Shown here in pieces: positions 55,226 through 64,000 of a DNA stretch of 64,000 nucleotides. The DNA lies in the NCBI GenBank assembly GCA_947503895.1, contig CANNFT010000003.1, forward strand, positions 434,001 to 498,000, written 5' to 3'. The stretch comes from an uncultured Saccharospirillaceae bacterium (GTDB lineage: Bacteria; Pseudomonadota; Gammaproteobacteria; Pseudomonadales; Oceanobacteraceae). Position 1 is the stretch's first letter, and every line of letters starts with the position of its first letter. The notes under the pieces were generated by a model, which had not been told where the DNA came from, made no database searches, and saw only the letters and a program-made list of their open reading frames with translations. The translations under genes were made by a program, and so were the position numbers.

Positions 55226-55417
55226 TCAGGTGCATTTTGCGAAGAGTGCCGTCCAGTCTTGTTCCTGCGCTTGTTCAAGCTCGTGGTTAATTAACGCAAG
55301 GCAGAAGTCGGGTTCGGTAGATCGTTCCATTATGATGCAGGAGTGAACCCAACTGTAACGCGACCAGTGATATTTTGAGCGACTAGGCGAACCAACTAAT
55401 TGGCGTGATCGTACCAC
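55226..55417 (-). CDS. Small unassigned ORF overlapping the M14 peptidase end
   Basis: A 63-codon frame starts with GTG inside the last codons of the peptidase gene and runs past its stop with a 22-base overlap. The product is rich in Trp, Ser and His (SKYHWSRYSWVHSCI) and ends with a Glu/Gln helix (LINHELEQAQEQDW). It could be a translationally coupled small protein, or just a chance frame. I do not recognise a family. The overlap and composition are the only support. Confidence 0.3.
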   Translation of the reverse strand: MVRSRQLVGSPSRSKYHWSRYSWVHSCIIMERSTEPDFCLALINHELEQAQEQDWTALFAKCT

Positions 55418-56454
55418 ATTTCTATGGCTTTTTGCTCGTCAAGACGATTGACGGTGGGGTCTTTGGATACCCAATTGATATGCGAACGACACGCTGACAT
55501 TAAGAACTCAAAAAGCACAATGTGCCGTCTTAATATTCGAGCATGACGATGAGGTTTCACGGGATTAAATAGACTAAAAAAGTTGAATAGCTGGCGTGGA
55601 TTTTTCTTAACCCAAGTCCATGAACCCATTTCAAGAGTGAGTGGTAAATAGCGATGTTTACCCGCGATATCACCACCTTCGTCATACAGATAGTCCCAAA
55701 GATCACCATGGGTGGTGTAACTTTGTGATTGTGGCTCGAAAATATAGAAGTGATGGTTTGGATAAGACTGAAAAAAAAGATTTTGCAGTTGAAAAGCCGT
55801 GGCGAGGTCAGGAATGGGTTTAAATGTCCTCGCATATGGAAACCAGACACGATCCTTTATACCGAAACCTGAGTGGCAATCTAGGCTAATACTGAAAGGC
55901 TGAGTCATTAAACGCTCTTTAACGACTTGGCACAGTGCAAGCGCCTCGGCCTCCATTTCGTCTCCCTGTCTGCCTCGGAACCAAGGTAAATGACGGCTGA
56001 TGCGGTGGCCTCCAATGAGGAAGGGTACTTTGTCCATTGCGCTAATCGGCGCATTGCGCATTAAATCGACACCGTTTGGGTTGCATCTCGTATTTTGACT
56101 CATACCACCGGGGTTAATAATCGGCATAAAAACCAAGCGAATGTGTTCAAACTGTTCGTGCAGCATCGGGTCCCAAGTTAATCTGTGCAGTAACGTGGCT
56201 AAAAAGCTTAAGATGACTTGAGATCCAATACGTTCTACACCATGTACCCCGCCAAACAACCCGAGCACGGGTGAAGAGGGGCGGTTTGATCCCATCTCTA
56301 ATGTATAAATCGGTAATTTCAGATGGTTGCTGGTAATCGTCGAAACAACGCTCGAGCGAATAAACCGGTGTCCTGTTTCCATGAGCCGTTCGAGCTCGAC
56401 TAACTCAGGCAGGTTTTCATATGTGTTTTGAGATGATGGTGCGTTTAAGGTCAT
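55396..56454 (-). CDS. M14-family zinc carboxypeptidase/deacylase
   Basis: The 352-residue enzyme has the M14 zinc site: His71 and Glu74 in LFGGVHGVERIGS, His194 in SLDCHSGFGIKDR, and the general base Glu275 in LPLTLEMGSWTWVKK. FMPIINPGGMSQNTRCNPNG gives the arginine and asparagine that hold the substrate. It has no signal peptide, so it is cytoplasmic, as in the AGBL/succinylglutamate-desuccinylase-like branch rather than secreted digestive enzymes. Substrate may be a modified peptide or an N-acyl amino acid. The upstream gene is the divergent fatty acyl-CoA reductase. Ser/Thr-free catalytic motif is complete. Confidence 0.9.
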   Translation of the reverse strand: MTLNAPSSQNTYENLPELVELERLMETGHRFIRSSVVSTITSNHLKLPIYTLEMGSNRPSSPVLGLFGGVHGVERIGSQVILSFLATLLHRLTWDPMLHEQFEHIRLVFMPIINPGGMSQNTRCNPNGVDLMRNAPISAMDKVPFLIGGHRISRHLPWFRGRQGDEMEAEALALCQVVKERLMTQPFSISLDCHSGFGIKDRVWFPYARTFKPIPDLATAFQLQNLFFQSYPNHHFYIFEPQSQSYTTHGDLWDYLYDEGGDIAGKHRYLPLTLEMGSWTWVKKNPRQLFNFFSLFNPVKPHRHARILRRHIVLFEFLMSACRSHINWVSKDPTVNRLDEQKAIEMWYDHAN

Positions 56455-56798
56455 TCCTATTTCGGGCCTTTATCACGAGTGCGTTATGCGGAAAAAATAA
56501 GAATCTGAGTAACTCAATTGCGTGGCAAGGGCCCCACCGCTAATGAAAGCTCATTCGTTTTATAGTAGCGTGTACGGTCTCATGGTGGTACGACTGTCAT
56601 AAAAAGTTCAAATTTTAAGATCTAATGGTTATATAGAGCGAAGATAGGCCCTGATAGAAGCTGTTATTGTCCAACAAGCTGACTGTCGGGGTGAAAGTGA
56701 ATTCATATTCGGGCATAAAATAGCGCTGGTGAAATCGGCTGTGCGGAAGGCCGACAACTAATAGCTCCATAATAAAAATAAAAAGCAAGGCATAGATC
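56455..56798. other. Divergent region, M14 peptidase / fatty acyl-CoA reductase
   Basis: These 344 bases hold the divergent promoters. No gene is supported. A 112-codon minus-strand frame (56615-56953) overlaps the reductase start and is not believed. The reductase ribosome binding site is the AAGG just before the ATG at 56799. Confidence 0.4.
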
Positions 56799-58352
56799 AT
56801 GAACACTCCAGAAATGCATTCAATTGCAGACTCTCTTGCTGGAAAGCACATTTTCATAACGGGGATCACTGGTTTTTTGGGGAAAGCCGTCCTTGAAAAA
56901 CTCTTGCGAGATGTCCCGAGTATCGCATCCATTAAAGTGCTAGTGAGGGGCAACCGTCGACTTCCGACTGGCTTAGATCGCTTTCAAGATGAAGTGCTTC
57001 ACTCAAGTATTTTTGATGTGTTGAGGCAGCAGCATGGAGAGCGCTTTTATCCATGGTTAGACAGTAAAGTGGATGTGATTGACGGCGAGCTAACGGATGC
57101 GTTTTTTGGGCTCAACCATGACGCATTTTCTAAGCTCGCGCAGGGCGTAGATTTAATCATTAATTCAGCTGCGAGTGTGAATTTCAGAGAAGCGATTGAT
57201 CAGGCGCTTAATATTAATACCTTGTGTTTGAATAATATTATAGCGCTCGCTAAAGCCGGTTCGACTCCGTCAGGCAAACCTTGTATTACACCGGTCGTTC
57301 AAGTTTCTACTTGTTATGTAAATGGCCTGAATCAAGGTCTTATGAAAGAGCAAGTGCACCCACCGGCCACAGGCCATATGACGGCCTTAGATGAGGATAC
57401 CTACGATATTGCCGCTGTCATGAGTGGCCTTCAGGAAAAAATAGCGTCAGTTTACGAGAAGTACCCAAATAAGGAAGAGCGTGAGCAAAAGCTGATCCGA
57501 TTGGGGATTCAACAATCGCAATATTACGGCTGGAACGATACTTATACCTTCACAAAATGGCTCGGCGAGCAGTTACTGATACAGGCATTGGAAAAGCAAA
57601 ATCTTGCTATATTGCGGCCTTCTATCATTGAGAGCACGGTAAATTCGCCGGTCCCAGGATGGGTTGAAGGTGTGAAAGTAGCCGATGCTATGATTTATGC
57701 GTATGCAAAGGGCAGGGTGTCTGTATTCCCTGGGGATGATAGTGGCGTGCTTGATGTCATTCCGGTTGACTTAGTGGCAAATGCGGTTATTCAAAGTTCC
57801 GCGCACGTACTAAATGCACCGTCCGTATACCGTATTTATCAATGTTGCAGTGGTCGACTAAACCCAGTGAAATTGAAAGATTTTATTGATTATTTACAAG
57901 AAGAATCTAAGCAAAATTTTTTACAGTATCCCAAATTATTTTCGGGGCGCCCTACGAATCGTTTTCAGACTGTCAGTCGTCAACGTTTTGGTTTGTACAT
58001 GAAAGCACTCAAGGCAGCCACTTGGTTGCGGACCATATCGGGCCGAATTCTAGGGTCGAATAAAGCGGTACGTTTGATGAAAAAGGTGACGACCACCACT
58101 GAACTTGCCGTTATTTTCGGATTTTATTCAGCGCCTAAATATTGCTATGACAGTACGCAGCTTGAGGCTTTACAGGCTAGCTTTACAGTAAGTGATCAAA
58201 AAAGATTTAATGCAATGGCAAACTGTTTTGAATGGAAATCTTATTTGCAGGATATTCATATGCCTGGGCTGCATAAATATGCATTGGCAGATAAGCCTGT
58301 ACTGAATCTCTCAGAGGATGCTCACAATGATGAGGTTCAAAAGGCAGCTTAA
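56799..58352 (+). CDS. Fatty acyl-CoA/aldehyde reductase, Maqu_2507-like (wax-ester pathway)
   Basis: The 517-residue protein matches the Marinobacter FAR Maqu_2507 by eye throughout: GKHIFITGITGFLGKAVLEK with TGITGFLG (21-28, NADPH-binding), INSAASVNFREAIDQAL near 122, VQVSTCYVNG, YYGWNDTYTFTKWLGEQ with catalytic Tyr249 and Lys253, and PSIIESTVNSPVPGWVEG. VADAMIYAYAKGRVSVFPG and DVIPVDLVANAV follow, as does the C-terminal GFYSAPKYCYD region. The family reduces fatty acyl-CoA, or the aldehyde, to fatty alcohol with NADPH, the first step of wax-ester synthesis. It is cytoplasmic and membrane-associated. The 513-residue form contrasts with the 660-residue fused FARs. No wax-ester synthase is in the window. 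The ribosome binding site is AAGG; the gene is alone in its direction. Confidence 0.93.
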   Translation: MNTPEMHSIADSLAGKHIFITGITGFLGKAVLEKLLRDVPSIASIKVLVRGNRRLPTGLDRFQDEVLHSSIFDVLRQQHGERFYPWLDSKVDVIDGELTDAFFGLNHDAFSKLAQGVDLIINSAASVNFREAIDQALNINTLCLNNIIALAKAGSTPSGKPCITPVVQVSTCYVNGLNQGLMKEQVHPPATGHMTALDEDTYDIAAVMSGLQEKIASVYEKYPNKEEREQKLIRLGIQQSQYYGWNDTYTFTKWLGEQLLIQALEKQNLAILRPSIIESTVNSPVPGWVEGVKVADAMIYAYAKGRVSVFPGDDSGVLDVIPVDLVANAVIQSSAHVLNAPSVYRIYQCCSGRLNPVKLKDFIDYLQEESKQNFLQYPKLFSGRPTNRFQTVSRQRFGLYMKALKAATWLRTISGRILGSNKAVRLMKKVTTTTELAVIFGFYSAPKYCYDSTQLEALQASFTVSDQKRFNAMANCFEWKSYLQDIHMPGLHKYALADKPVLNLSEDAHNDEVQKAA

Positions 58353-58390
58353 CCGCTGCCAATAACATTTCATTAAAAGCTCCCCCTCTG

Positions 58391-59101
58391 CTATGGGCTC
58401 AATTGAGGTTTAATGCTGACGACCTCGATAGTGCTTTCAATATAGCGCCACTGTAATTCAAAACCTTCTAATTTCACTCCGTAAATTCGCTCCGGTGATG
58501 GATTGTGAAAGGCGGGTTTAGGGTCTTGTTGCAGTACTTCTATTACCAGTCGTTTAAATATAGATCGCTGGCTTGCAGGTATATCCATTAGGTCGTCTTC
58601 AGCCGGCTTTGAAAAACGAACCTCAATGTTGTTCGGTGCATGCTGTGCAAATGGATAATGGGCGTGTGGCAAGCTGTCGGAATAGGGGATATAAGGCTTA
58701 ATATCCACGATCGGTGTACCCTCTACCAGATCAATTCCACAGACATGCAGTACAACATCTTTTTTATGGGCTTCAATTCGTTCAAGTTTGACCACTGAAA
58801 GCCCAAGGCTATTTGGCCTATGTGTAGCACGGGTTGCGAGTACTCCCATTTTCTTATTGCCGCCCAATCTCGGCGGACGAACTTTATGTTGCCAGCCCGC
58901 ATCAAGGCAAAGATGAAAAATAAATTGGAGCCAAATATGCGAGCACGTCTCCAAACCTTCCACAATATCCGGGTGGTTGTAAGGGGGCGTTAAATGAATT
59001 TGTGCTTTTCCAGAAGGCACCAATCCCGGTTGACGAGGGACGGCGAATTTTTCTTTGTAACAGGAGGTAAGATAACCAATGGGTTCGATGCTGATTTTCA
59101 T
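58391..59101 (-). CDS. trmO: tRNA (N6-threonylcarbamoyladenosine(37)-N6)-methyltransferase TrmO
   Basis: The 236-residue protein has the TrmO (TsaA/YaeB) barrel: IEPIGYLTSCYKEKFAVPRQ at the start, then PGLVPSGKAQIHLTP, ETCSHIWLQFIFHLC and VRPPRLGGNKKMGVLATRAT. HRPNSLGLSVVKLERIE, the AdoMet-binding segment, follows, and GTPIVDIKPYIPYSD closes the domain. A shorter C-terminal domain (residues 170-236) contains LVIEVLQQDPKPAF and the YGVKLEGFELQWR end. It methylates t6A37 of certain tRNAs, using S-adenosylmethionine. The gene converges with the reductase, 38 bases apart. Assignment is direct and firm. Confidence 0.95.
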   Translation of the reverse strand: MKISIEPIGYLTSCYKEKFAVPRQPGLVPSGKAQIHLTPPYNHPDIVEGLETCSHIWLQFIFHLCLDAGWQHKVRPPRLGGNKKMGVLATRATHRPNSLGLSVVKLERIEAHKKDVVLHVCGIDLVEGTPIVDIKPYIPYSDSLPHAHYPFAQHAPNNIEVRFSKPAEDDLMDIPASQRSIFKRLVIEVLQQDPKPAFHNPSPERIYGVKLEGFELQWRYIESTIEVVSIKPQLSP

Positions 59102-59222
59102 GGTTGAATTTTATCGCATCTTATAGTGTCAGGATAGCGGTGCCACTGATTATTACCGAAGGGCTATCATCGGATGAATGCACTTGAGTAAAGAGGCACG
59201 AGTGCGATTATATAGGCTTAAA

Positions 59223-60176
59223 TCAGGTTGGTTCTGCTGGACTCGATTTGTAGGGGGCGCAGCAAACTTTATTTCGACCAGATGCTTTTGCTTCATAAAG
59301 CGCTTTATCTGCCCGATGTATCAAGTCTTTGTCTTGAGTTGATGACGCGATGGTTTCTTTTTTGCAAACCGCCAATCCTATACTAACCGTCGGTTGAATC
59401 ACGCTGTCCTGTGCTTGGATAACAAGGCTGGAGATGCCCATTCGTATTCGCTCAGCGATGAGTCGCGCGTTGGCAATATTGGCGTTATTGAGCAGTACCA
59501 CAAACTCCTCTCCTCCATAACGGAAATACATATCCGTCTGACGAATGCATTCTTTAATTTTGCTCGCAACGACTTTTAGTACTTCATCGCCGACAAGGTG
59601 GCCAAACTCGTCATTGATGGGTTTGAAGTGATCAAGATCGAGCATGAGCAGGCTTAAATCCAAGTCGTGTCGTTTAACCAATTCCAGCTCGCGTTTAAGG
59701 GAGTCTTCGAGTGCGATGCGATTTCCTGCACCGGTTAATGGGTCTTTGAATGCCTGATCAATGGCTGCACGGTATCGAATGGCATTTCGCAACGGGTAAA
59801 CCAGCGTGCCCATTAAAGCTTCTAAATTGGCCATTTCATGCTCGCGAAATCGAGTGGCTCGCGTAAATGTAATTTCACCGAGTCCTTCATTTTTTGCTTT
59901 GAGTTGATAGCTACAACTGTGCGCGTGAATTTTGCCAAGGCTAAATTGAATATTGTGATCTGAATGCTGATAAGTCATGCCATCAATTAACACAGCGCCT
60001 GCGATTTCACGTTTAAAAATGGTGAGGATTTTTTGATAGTCCAATGTGGTTTGCAAGAACGTTGCAAGACGCACCAGAATATCAGTTTTGACTTGTGGCT
60101 TGGCCGCGACTTCAGAGTAAGGCGTTACGAGCTTTTCATCCTGTAGGGCTGAAATGTGTGAAACATGCGTCGCCAT
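59223..60176 (-). CDS. Diguanylate cyclase (GGDEF, with inhibitory site)
   Basis: The 317-residue protein has an N-terminal sensor region of GAF-like size (about 28-135) and a complete GGDEF domain (about 145-305): DPLTGAGNRIALEDS, LMLDLDHFKPINDEFGHLVG and the active GGEEF at 221-225. The inhibitory site RxxD (Arg212 and Asp215) lies five residues before it. It should make cyclic di-GMP from two GTP and be feedback-inhibited. No membrane segment is evident, so it is cytoplasmic. It may oppose the EAL protein at 16590. The gene follows TrmO on the same strand with a 121-base gap. Confidence 0.94.
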   Translation of the reverse strand: MATHVSHISALQDEKLVTPYSEVAAKPQVKTDILVRLATFLQTTLDYQKILTIFKREIAGAVLIDGMTYQHSDHNIQFSLGKIHAHSCSYQLKAKNEGLGEITFTRATRFREHEMANLEALMGTLVYPLRNAIRYRAAIDQAFKDPLTGAGNRIALEDSLKRELELVKRHDLDLSLLMLDLDHFKPINDEFGHLVGDEVLKVVASKIKECIRQTDMYFRYGGEEFVVLLNNANIANARLIAERIRMGISSLVIQAQDSVIQPTVSIGLAVCKKETIASSTQDKDLIHRADKALYEAKASGRNKVCCAPYKSSPAEPT

Positions 60177-60419
60177 GTAGACCTCGGTTTATATAGTAAA
60201 TGCATCTGAGCCATCAATAGAGTCTTAACAATGAATCTATTTGAATAACGAGTGCTAAATAACAAGCGATTTGTATGCCAAATGTACAGCCCTGTATTTT
60301 TACATTGTAGATCAGACGTTTAGCGGGGTTCTGTTATCAATTGTTGTTCAATTGCAATTTTTTGACGCTCTTTTGGCAAAACAAGTGGTATTTTATTGGT
60401 CAAAGGACTTAACGCGCCA

Positions 60420-60552
60420 ATAAATTGAATAAAGCGCGGAGGTGCTCAATGTAGCGAAGCCGCTAGTGAGTAGAGAAGGTGTGGCGACCTGGTGGAAGAG
60501 AAGCAAGGCTGCCAGGAATGGCCGGCCGCCTTGAACTTTAGACTTGGTGGGG
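60420..60552. other. GC-rich segment, possible small RNA or leader
   Basis: The 376-base gap between two minus-strand genes changes from AT-rich (60177-60410) to clearly GC-rich at about 60430-60552. There GGCGACC, GGCTGCCAGGAATGGCC and GGCCGGCC-type words allow several short hairpins. No family of RNA was recognised and no gene is supported. It may be the 3' end of the yciK transcript or an independent RNA. Confidence 0.35.
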
Positions 60553-61296
60553 CTAAGCAGGCGACGCCTCAAAATTTAACGCCTGTCCATTAATCGACGC
60601 ACTGTCGGAACTCATCAAGTAGGTATATTGATCCATCAACGCGTCAGGAAGTTTGGTTTGAATAGGGTCTTCAGCTGGGTAAGCCTCGGCGCGCATTTGT
60701 GTTCGTGTGGCGCCAGGGTTGATAGAGTTAACTCTCACGTTACTGGTATTTTCCAGTTCGGCAGCCATGGTTTGCATTAGGCCTTCAATGGCAAATTTTG
60801 ATACACCGTAGGCACCCCAGTAAGCTCGGCCCTCACGGCCTACGCTGGATGATGTAAATAAGATAGAGGCATCTTTTGGGCTTTCCTCCAACAGAGGTAG
60901 CAGCGTTCTTGCCATTAAAAATTGGCTATTAACATTTACCTGCATGACCCGCTCCCAAACTTGCCAATTGTAATTGGCGATGGGGGTTTTTTGGCCGAGT
61001 ATCGCGGCGTTCAGTAGTAGGCCATCCAGTCGGTGAAACTCTTCGCCAATCATATCTCGTAGCTGAAAATAGGCTTCTTCAGGTGCTTTCTCTAAGTCGA
61101 AGGGCACGATGACGGCTTTTGGCCAGCCGTTTTTTTCAATTTCATCGTAGACGTCGTTCAGGCTTTCTTCCGTCCTTGCTAACAAGATGACGGTTGCTCC
61201 TTGAGAGGCAAAGGAAAGGCTTGCTGCTCGACCGATGCCGTAGCTTGCGCCCGTGACCAGAATAACTCGATCTTTGAGTCGCTGTTCGATGTTCAT
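60553..61296 (-). CDS. yciK: SDR family oxidoreductase YciK
   Basis: From ATG 61296 the product is 247 residues and starts MNIEQRLKDRVILVTGASYG. GAGGAAAAT fixes the start, against an ATG 14 codons upstream. The SDR motifs TGASYGIG, LLLNAAILGQKTPI, the catalytic SSSVGREGRAYWGAYGVSKF (Ser, Tyr and Lys) and SINPGATRTQMRAEAYPAED are the YciK signature. Function in the family is poorly known; it is NAD(P)-dependent. It lies next to gph/mupP, ubiG and mtaD, a gene order shared with many Pseudomonas strains (PA3173 to PA3170). Operon membership is therefore likely. Substrate is unknown. Confidence 0.92.
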   Translation of the reverse strand: MNIEQRLKDRVILVTGASYGIGRAASLSFASQGATVILLARTEESLNDVYDEIEKNGWPKAVIVPFDLEKAPEEAYFQLRDMIGEEFHRLDGLLLNAAILGQKTPIANYNWQVWERVMQVNVNSQFLMARTLLPLLEESPKDASILFTSSSVGREGRAYWGAYGVSKFAIEGLMQTMAAELENTSNVRVNSINPGATRTQMRAEAYPAEDPIQTKLPDALMDQYTYLMSSDSASINGQALNFEASPA

Positions 61297-61354
61297 ATTT
61301 TCCTCGTGTGATCGCTCAATAATGGCATGATGTCTCATTAAGTGGCCAATATCG

Positions 61355-62053
61355 TTACCCTTGCGGTAAATTTTTGCCGATGACGGCGTCTTTCAGTAAG
61401 TCATGTAGATGCTCGCCTGACTCTGCAATGATGTCCGCTTGCCATGATTCTATTTCGTCTTCAGCATGAATATAGCCAAATCGTGCAGCAATCGTACGCA
61501 TATTGGCAGCTCGACCCGCTTCGATGTCACGTCGGTGATCCCCAACATAAATTGAGCGTTCAGCTAGGACGTTCATGTCCTTGCAGGCTTTGAACAGTGG
61601 CTCAGGGTCTGGCTTGGTGTTTTGCACATCGTCTGGACAGGTGAGATTCTGGAAGTAACCGCCAATGGGTTTGTCGAATAGTCGAAGTTGACTGAGCAAG
61701 GCTTCGGAATAGAGGCGCGGTTTGTTGGTTACAATGGCCATTGGAATTTTATTTTCGTGCAGCCACAGAATCATGTTGCCTAACTGCGGAAATAAGCAGC
61801 TGTTTACAGCGATGTCTTGCAGGTAAAGTTCAAGTAAGCGTTGGTGCTTCACTTCAAATACAGGATCATTGATGTCGAGATGATAAGCCAGTTTAATAAG
61901 CGCTCTTGCACCATCAGAAACAGTTTGCCTGACGTCTTCGTATGCGAGTGGCGGGAGCGAATCTTCGCTTCGCATTTTTTGCAATGCAGAATGAAAATCC
62001 GGTGCGGTATCAATCAGTGTTCCATCCAAATCAAATAGCACGGCTTCAATCAT
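61355..62053 (-). CDS. mupP: HAD phosphatase of the Gph/MupP type
   Basis: The 232-residue HAD hydrolase has the four motifs: DLDGT (Asp8, Asp10), IVTNKP (motif II), the lysine in TKPDPEPLF and [14 protein letters not shown] (motif IV). Many databases call such genes phosphoglycolate phosphatase (gph). In Pseudomonas the gene between ubiG and yciK encodes MupP, the N-acetylmuramate-6-phosphate phosphatase of cell-wall recycling (the Pseudomonas PA3172 product). Here the same order occurs (mtaD, ubiG, this gene, yciK), so MupP is the better name. It overlaps ubiG by eight bases, so the two are coupled. Gph activity cannot be excluded from sequence alone. Confidence 0.85.
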   Translation of the reverse strand: MIEAVLFDLDGTLIDTAPDFHSALQKMRSEDSLPPLAYEDVRQTVSDGARALIKLAYHLDINDPVFEVKHQRLLELYLQDIAVNSCLFPQLGNMILWLHENKIPMAIVTNKPRLYSEALLSQLRLFDKPIGGYFQNLTCPDDVQNTKPDPEPLFKACKDMNVLAERSIYVGDHRRDIEAGRAANMRTIAARFGYIHAEDEIESWQADIIAESGEHLHDLLKDAVIGKNLPQG

Positions 62054-62780
62054 TTTGCGGGCTCGGCTTGGCTGTTTGCAATAAATAATTGACGTCGGTG
62101 TCGCGGCCTAACTTATAGGCTTTGGTCAGAGGATTGTAGGTCATTCCCACCAGCTCGCCCATTTGCAGTCCAGATTGACGCACCCATGTGCCTAACTCTG
62201 AAGGTTTAATGAATTTTTTATAATCATGGGTGCCTTTGGGAAGCATTTGTAAAAGGTACTCTGCTCCGACTACTGCAAATAAAAATGCTTTTGGATTACG
62301 ATTGATGGTCGAAAAAAATACTTGGCCACCAGGCTTAACAAGCTTGTAACAGGCTCGCACAATTGAAGCTGGATCTGGCACATGTTCAAGCATTTCTAGG
62401 CAAGTCACTACATCAAAGCTTTCCGGCTGTTGTTCTGCGAGCGCTTCTACGGGTGTCTGTAGGTAGGTGATATTTAACTTGGACTCAAGAGCGTGGAGTT
62501 TAGCAACGTTCAGTGGTGCTTCCCCCATATCAATGCCCGTGACGTCTGCACCTCTTTGCGCCATTGATTCACTGAGTATGCCACCACCGCAGCCGACATC
62601 TAAGACACGTTTGCCTGCCAGATGGGCATGCTCATCGATGAAGTTGCATCGTAATGGGTTGATGTCATGCAGAGGTTTGAATTCGCTTTCTTTGTCCCAC
62701 CAGCGACTCGCCAACGCTTCGAATTTGGCTACTTCGGCATAATCGACATTAGTACTGTGTTGGGTGTGAGAGTCTGTCAT
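62046..62780 (-). CDS. ubiG: Ubiquinone biosynthesis O-methyltransferase UbiG
   Basis: The 244-residue methyltransferase has the AdoMet motif [19 protein letters not shown] (59-77), [33 protein letters not shown] and [14 protein letters not shown]. The opening [19 protein letters not shown] and [15 protein letters not shown] are the UbiG signature. It does both O-methylations of ubiquinone synthesis (C5 and C6 positions), as a peripheral inner-membrane enzyme. The 3' end overlaps the phosphatase gene by eight bases. The upstream neighbour is mtaD, 50 bases away. A strong call from motif order. Confidence 0.96.
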   Translation of the reverse strand: MTDSHTQHSTNVDYAEVAKFEALASRWWDKESEFKPLHDINPLRCNFIDEHAHLAGKRVLDVGCGGGILSESMAQRGADVTGIDMGEAPLNVAKLHALESKLNITYLQTPVEALAEQQPESFDVVTCLEMLEHVPDPASIVRACYKLVKPGGQVFFSTINRNPKAFLFAVVGAEYLLQMLPKGTHDYKKFIKPSELGTWVRQSGLQMGELVGMTYNPLTKAYKLGRDTDVNYLLQTAKPSPQND

Positions 62781-62830
62781 ATGTCTCCCGACGTTAATTA
62801 TAAGGGTGTAAATATTTAATGGTGATTCGA

Positions 62831-64000
62831 CTAGTGGTTACTAGATATTTTAGCCGACCATGACTGTGCAATTTCGCATATTTCTTGCTCATTAATATGC
62901 GTCAGGTGACCGCTTTCTAATTGAAGACGGCCCGCTACCCAGACATGACTCACTTGATTTCGAGTGCTGCAATAAACGATATGCGACACTGGGTCGTATA
63001 CAGGTTGGCTTTCTAGGCCGGACAAATCAATACTGATAATATCAGCCTGCTTACCGACTTTTAACGAGCCTGTTAGATTGTCCAATCCGAGTGCTTTAGC
63101 ACCATTAATAGTGGCCATTTTAATGGCCTCTATTGCAGGTACGGCAGAAGCATCTTGTGCAACCGCCTTCGCGAGCAATGCTGCTGTGTGCATTTCTCCA
63201 AGCATGTCGAGATCGTTATTACTGGCTGCGCCGTCTGTACCTAGCGCCACATTCACGCCTGCTTGTTGTAGTTTGTGCACAGGACAAAAACCACTGGCTA
63301 GTTTTAAGTTGGATTCGGGGCAGTGGACGACGGATACATTATTTTCTGAAAGAATGCCCGTGTCTAAGTCATTGAGTTGTGTGACATGCACTGCTTGCAC
63401 ATCTGGCCCCCAAAAGCCAAGTTTTTCGAGACGCTCTGTTGGGCGCATCCCTGACTTTTCAATCGCATCGCTTACTTCAAAAGCTGTTTCGTGCAAGTGA
63501 ATTTGAATAGGAATATCTAATTGATTGGCTAGGGTTCTAATTTTGGTTAATGGCTCATCACTGACAGTGTACGGAGCATGTGGACCGAACCCTATGGAAA
63601 CTAGGCTGTGGTGTTTAAACTTGTCGTGTGCTGTTACGATTTTGTGGATGTATTCATCTGCCCCTGCACCATAGGGTGTTGGGAAATCAAGGATTGGGCC
63701 GTACAGGCGAGCACGCATTTGATAATCTGCCGACACTTCCGCTGCGATTTCTGGAAAAAAGTACATGTCACTGTAGCAAGTTGTGCCGCTGCGTAGCATT
63801 TCTGCAATTGCTAATTTGGTGCCGTCAGCTACGAAGGATTCGCTCACCCACTGACCTTCAGCCGGCCAGATATGATCGTTGAGCCAATCCATTAGTGGCA
63901 AATCATCTGCCATCCCACGAAAGAGGCTCATCGCGGCATGGCCGTGTGTGTTAATCAAGCCAGGCATGAGTAGTTGCTGGGGGAGTTGTATATGTCGCGC
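62831..64000 (-). CDS. mtaD: MtaD/TrzA-type deaminase (5'-methylthioadenosine / S-adenosylhomocysteine deaminase), N-terminus cut off
   Basis: The frame stays open to base 64000 (390 codons), so the start lies beyond the window; the apparent ATG at 63967 is internal. Preceding residues [20 protein letters not shown] show the metal HxH pair of amidohydrolases. [31 protein letters not shown] and [16 protein letters not shown] supply the other metal and catalytic residues. This is the TRZ/ATZ family, MtaD type, which deaminates 5'-methylthioadenosine, S-adenosylhomocysteine or related nucleosides. The gene precedes ubiG, in the Pseudomonas order. About 40-50 residues are missing at the N-terminus. 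Confidence 0.93.
   Translation of the reverse strand, partial: ARHIQLPQQLLMPGLINTHGHAAMSLFRGMADDLPLMDWLNDHIWPAEGQWVSESFVADGTKLAIAEMLRSGTTCYSDMYFFPEIAAEVSADYQMRARLYGPILDFPTPYGAGADEYIHKIVTAHDKFKHHSLVSIGFGPHAPYTVSDEPLTKIRTLANQLDIPIQIHLHETAFEVSDAIEKSGMRPTERLEKLGFWGPDVQAVHVTQLNDLDTGILSENNVSVVHCPESNLKLASGFCPVHKLQQAGVNVALGTDGAASNNDLDMLGEMHTAALLAKAVAQDASAVPAIEAIKMATINGAKALGLDNLTGSLKVGKQADIISIDLSGLESQPVYDPVSHIVYCSTRNQVSHVWVAGRLQLESGHLTHINEQEICEIAQSWSAKISSNH

Overview
The window is chromosomal DNA of moderate GC content. It reads as a marine or aquatic, aerobic, lipid-degrading gammaproteobacterium of the Marinobacter / Alcanivorax / Ketobacter type. The evidence is the housekeeping block mtaD-ubiG-HAD phosphatase-yciK at the right end (the Pseudomonas PA3170-PA3173 order), Rof, TrmO, FadH, many acyl-CoA enzymes, and a close relative of the Marinobacter wax-ester fatty acyl-CoA reductase Maqu_2507. 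I saw no rRNA, tRNA, CRISPR array, intact insertion sequence or prophage. This comes from reading the sequence; no database search was run.

Left part (1-10.5 kb): the 5' end of fadH, a lone short flagellin, then beta-oxidation genes (MaoC-type hydratase; thiolase and a large acyl-CoA dehydrogenase), a Rho-binding antiterminator, a cytoplasmic molybdopterin oxidoreductase, an HSD10-like 3-hydroxyacyl-CoA dehydrogenase and an NTF2-fold protein. 10.5-16 kb: a long non-coding stretch, then a two-gene unit of a tri-haem lipoprotein with a 20-unit NDDSS linker and a Tat-exported DUF1501 protein, then DoxX. 16-23 kb: a degenerate-GGDEF/EAL protein, an extradiol dioxygenase, a chemoreceptor, a VOC protein and a Glu/Ala-rich lipoprotein.

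Middle (23-29.5 kb): the least familiar region. A protein with an ISL3-transposase-like N-terminus lacks a DDE domain and carries three ~72-residue repeats instead. A 9-bp inverted repeat lies upstream of it. A FIST-like protein, an alpha/beta hydrolase, a truncated LysE remnant, an EamA transporter and an Mpo1-like protein follow.

29.5-36.4 kb: an AraC regulator, a divergent LysR regulator and a five-gene operon (acyl-CoA dehydrogenase, SDR, APH-type kinase, histidine phosphatase, SDR). Its first and third genes look like the two halves of the animal fusion protein ACAD11, which suggests 4-hydroxyacyl-CoA catabolism by phosphorylation and elimination.

36.7-56.5 kb: secreted or envelope functions and signalling. 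These are an SMP-30 lactonase-like protein, a TonB receptor, a pectinacetylesterase-family hydrolase, a response regulator divergent from a membrane coiled-coil protein, an HDAC-like deacetylase, a second AraC regulator, a secreted protein plus secreted lipase, a Tsx-like porin with a solute-binding protein, YtoQ, a histidine kinase and an M14 peptidase. 56.8-64 kb: fatty acyl-CoA reductase, TrmO, a diguanylate cyclase and the conserved yciK-mupP-ubiG-mtaD block, with mtaD running off the window.
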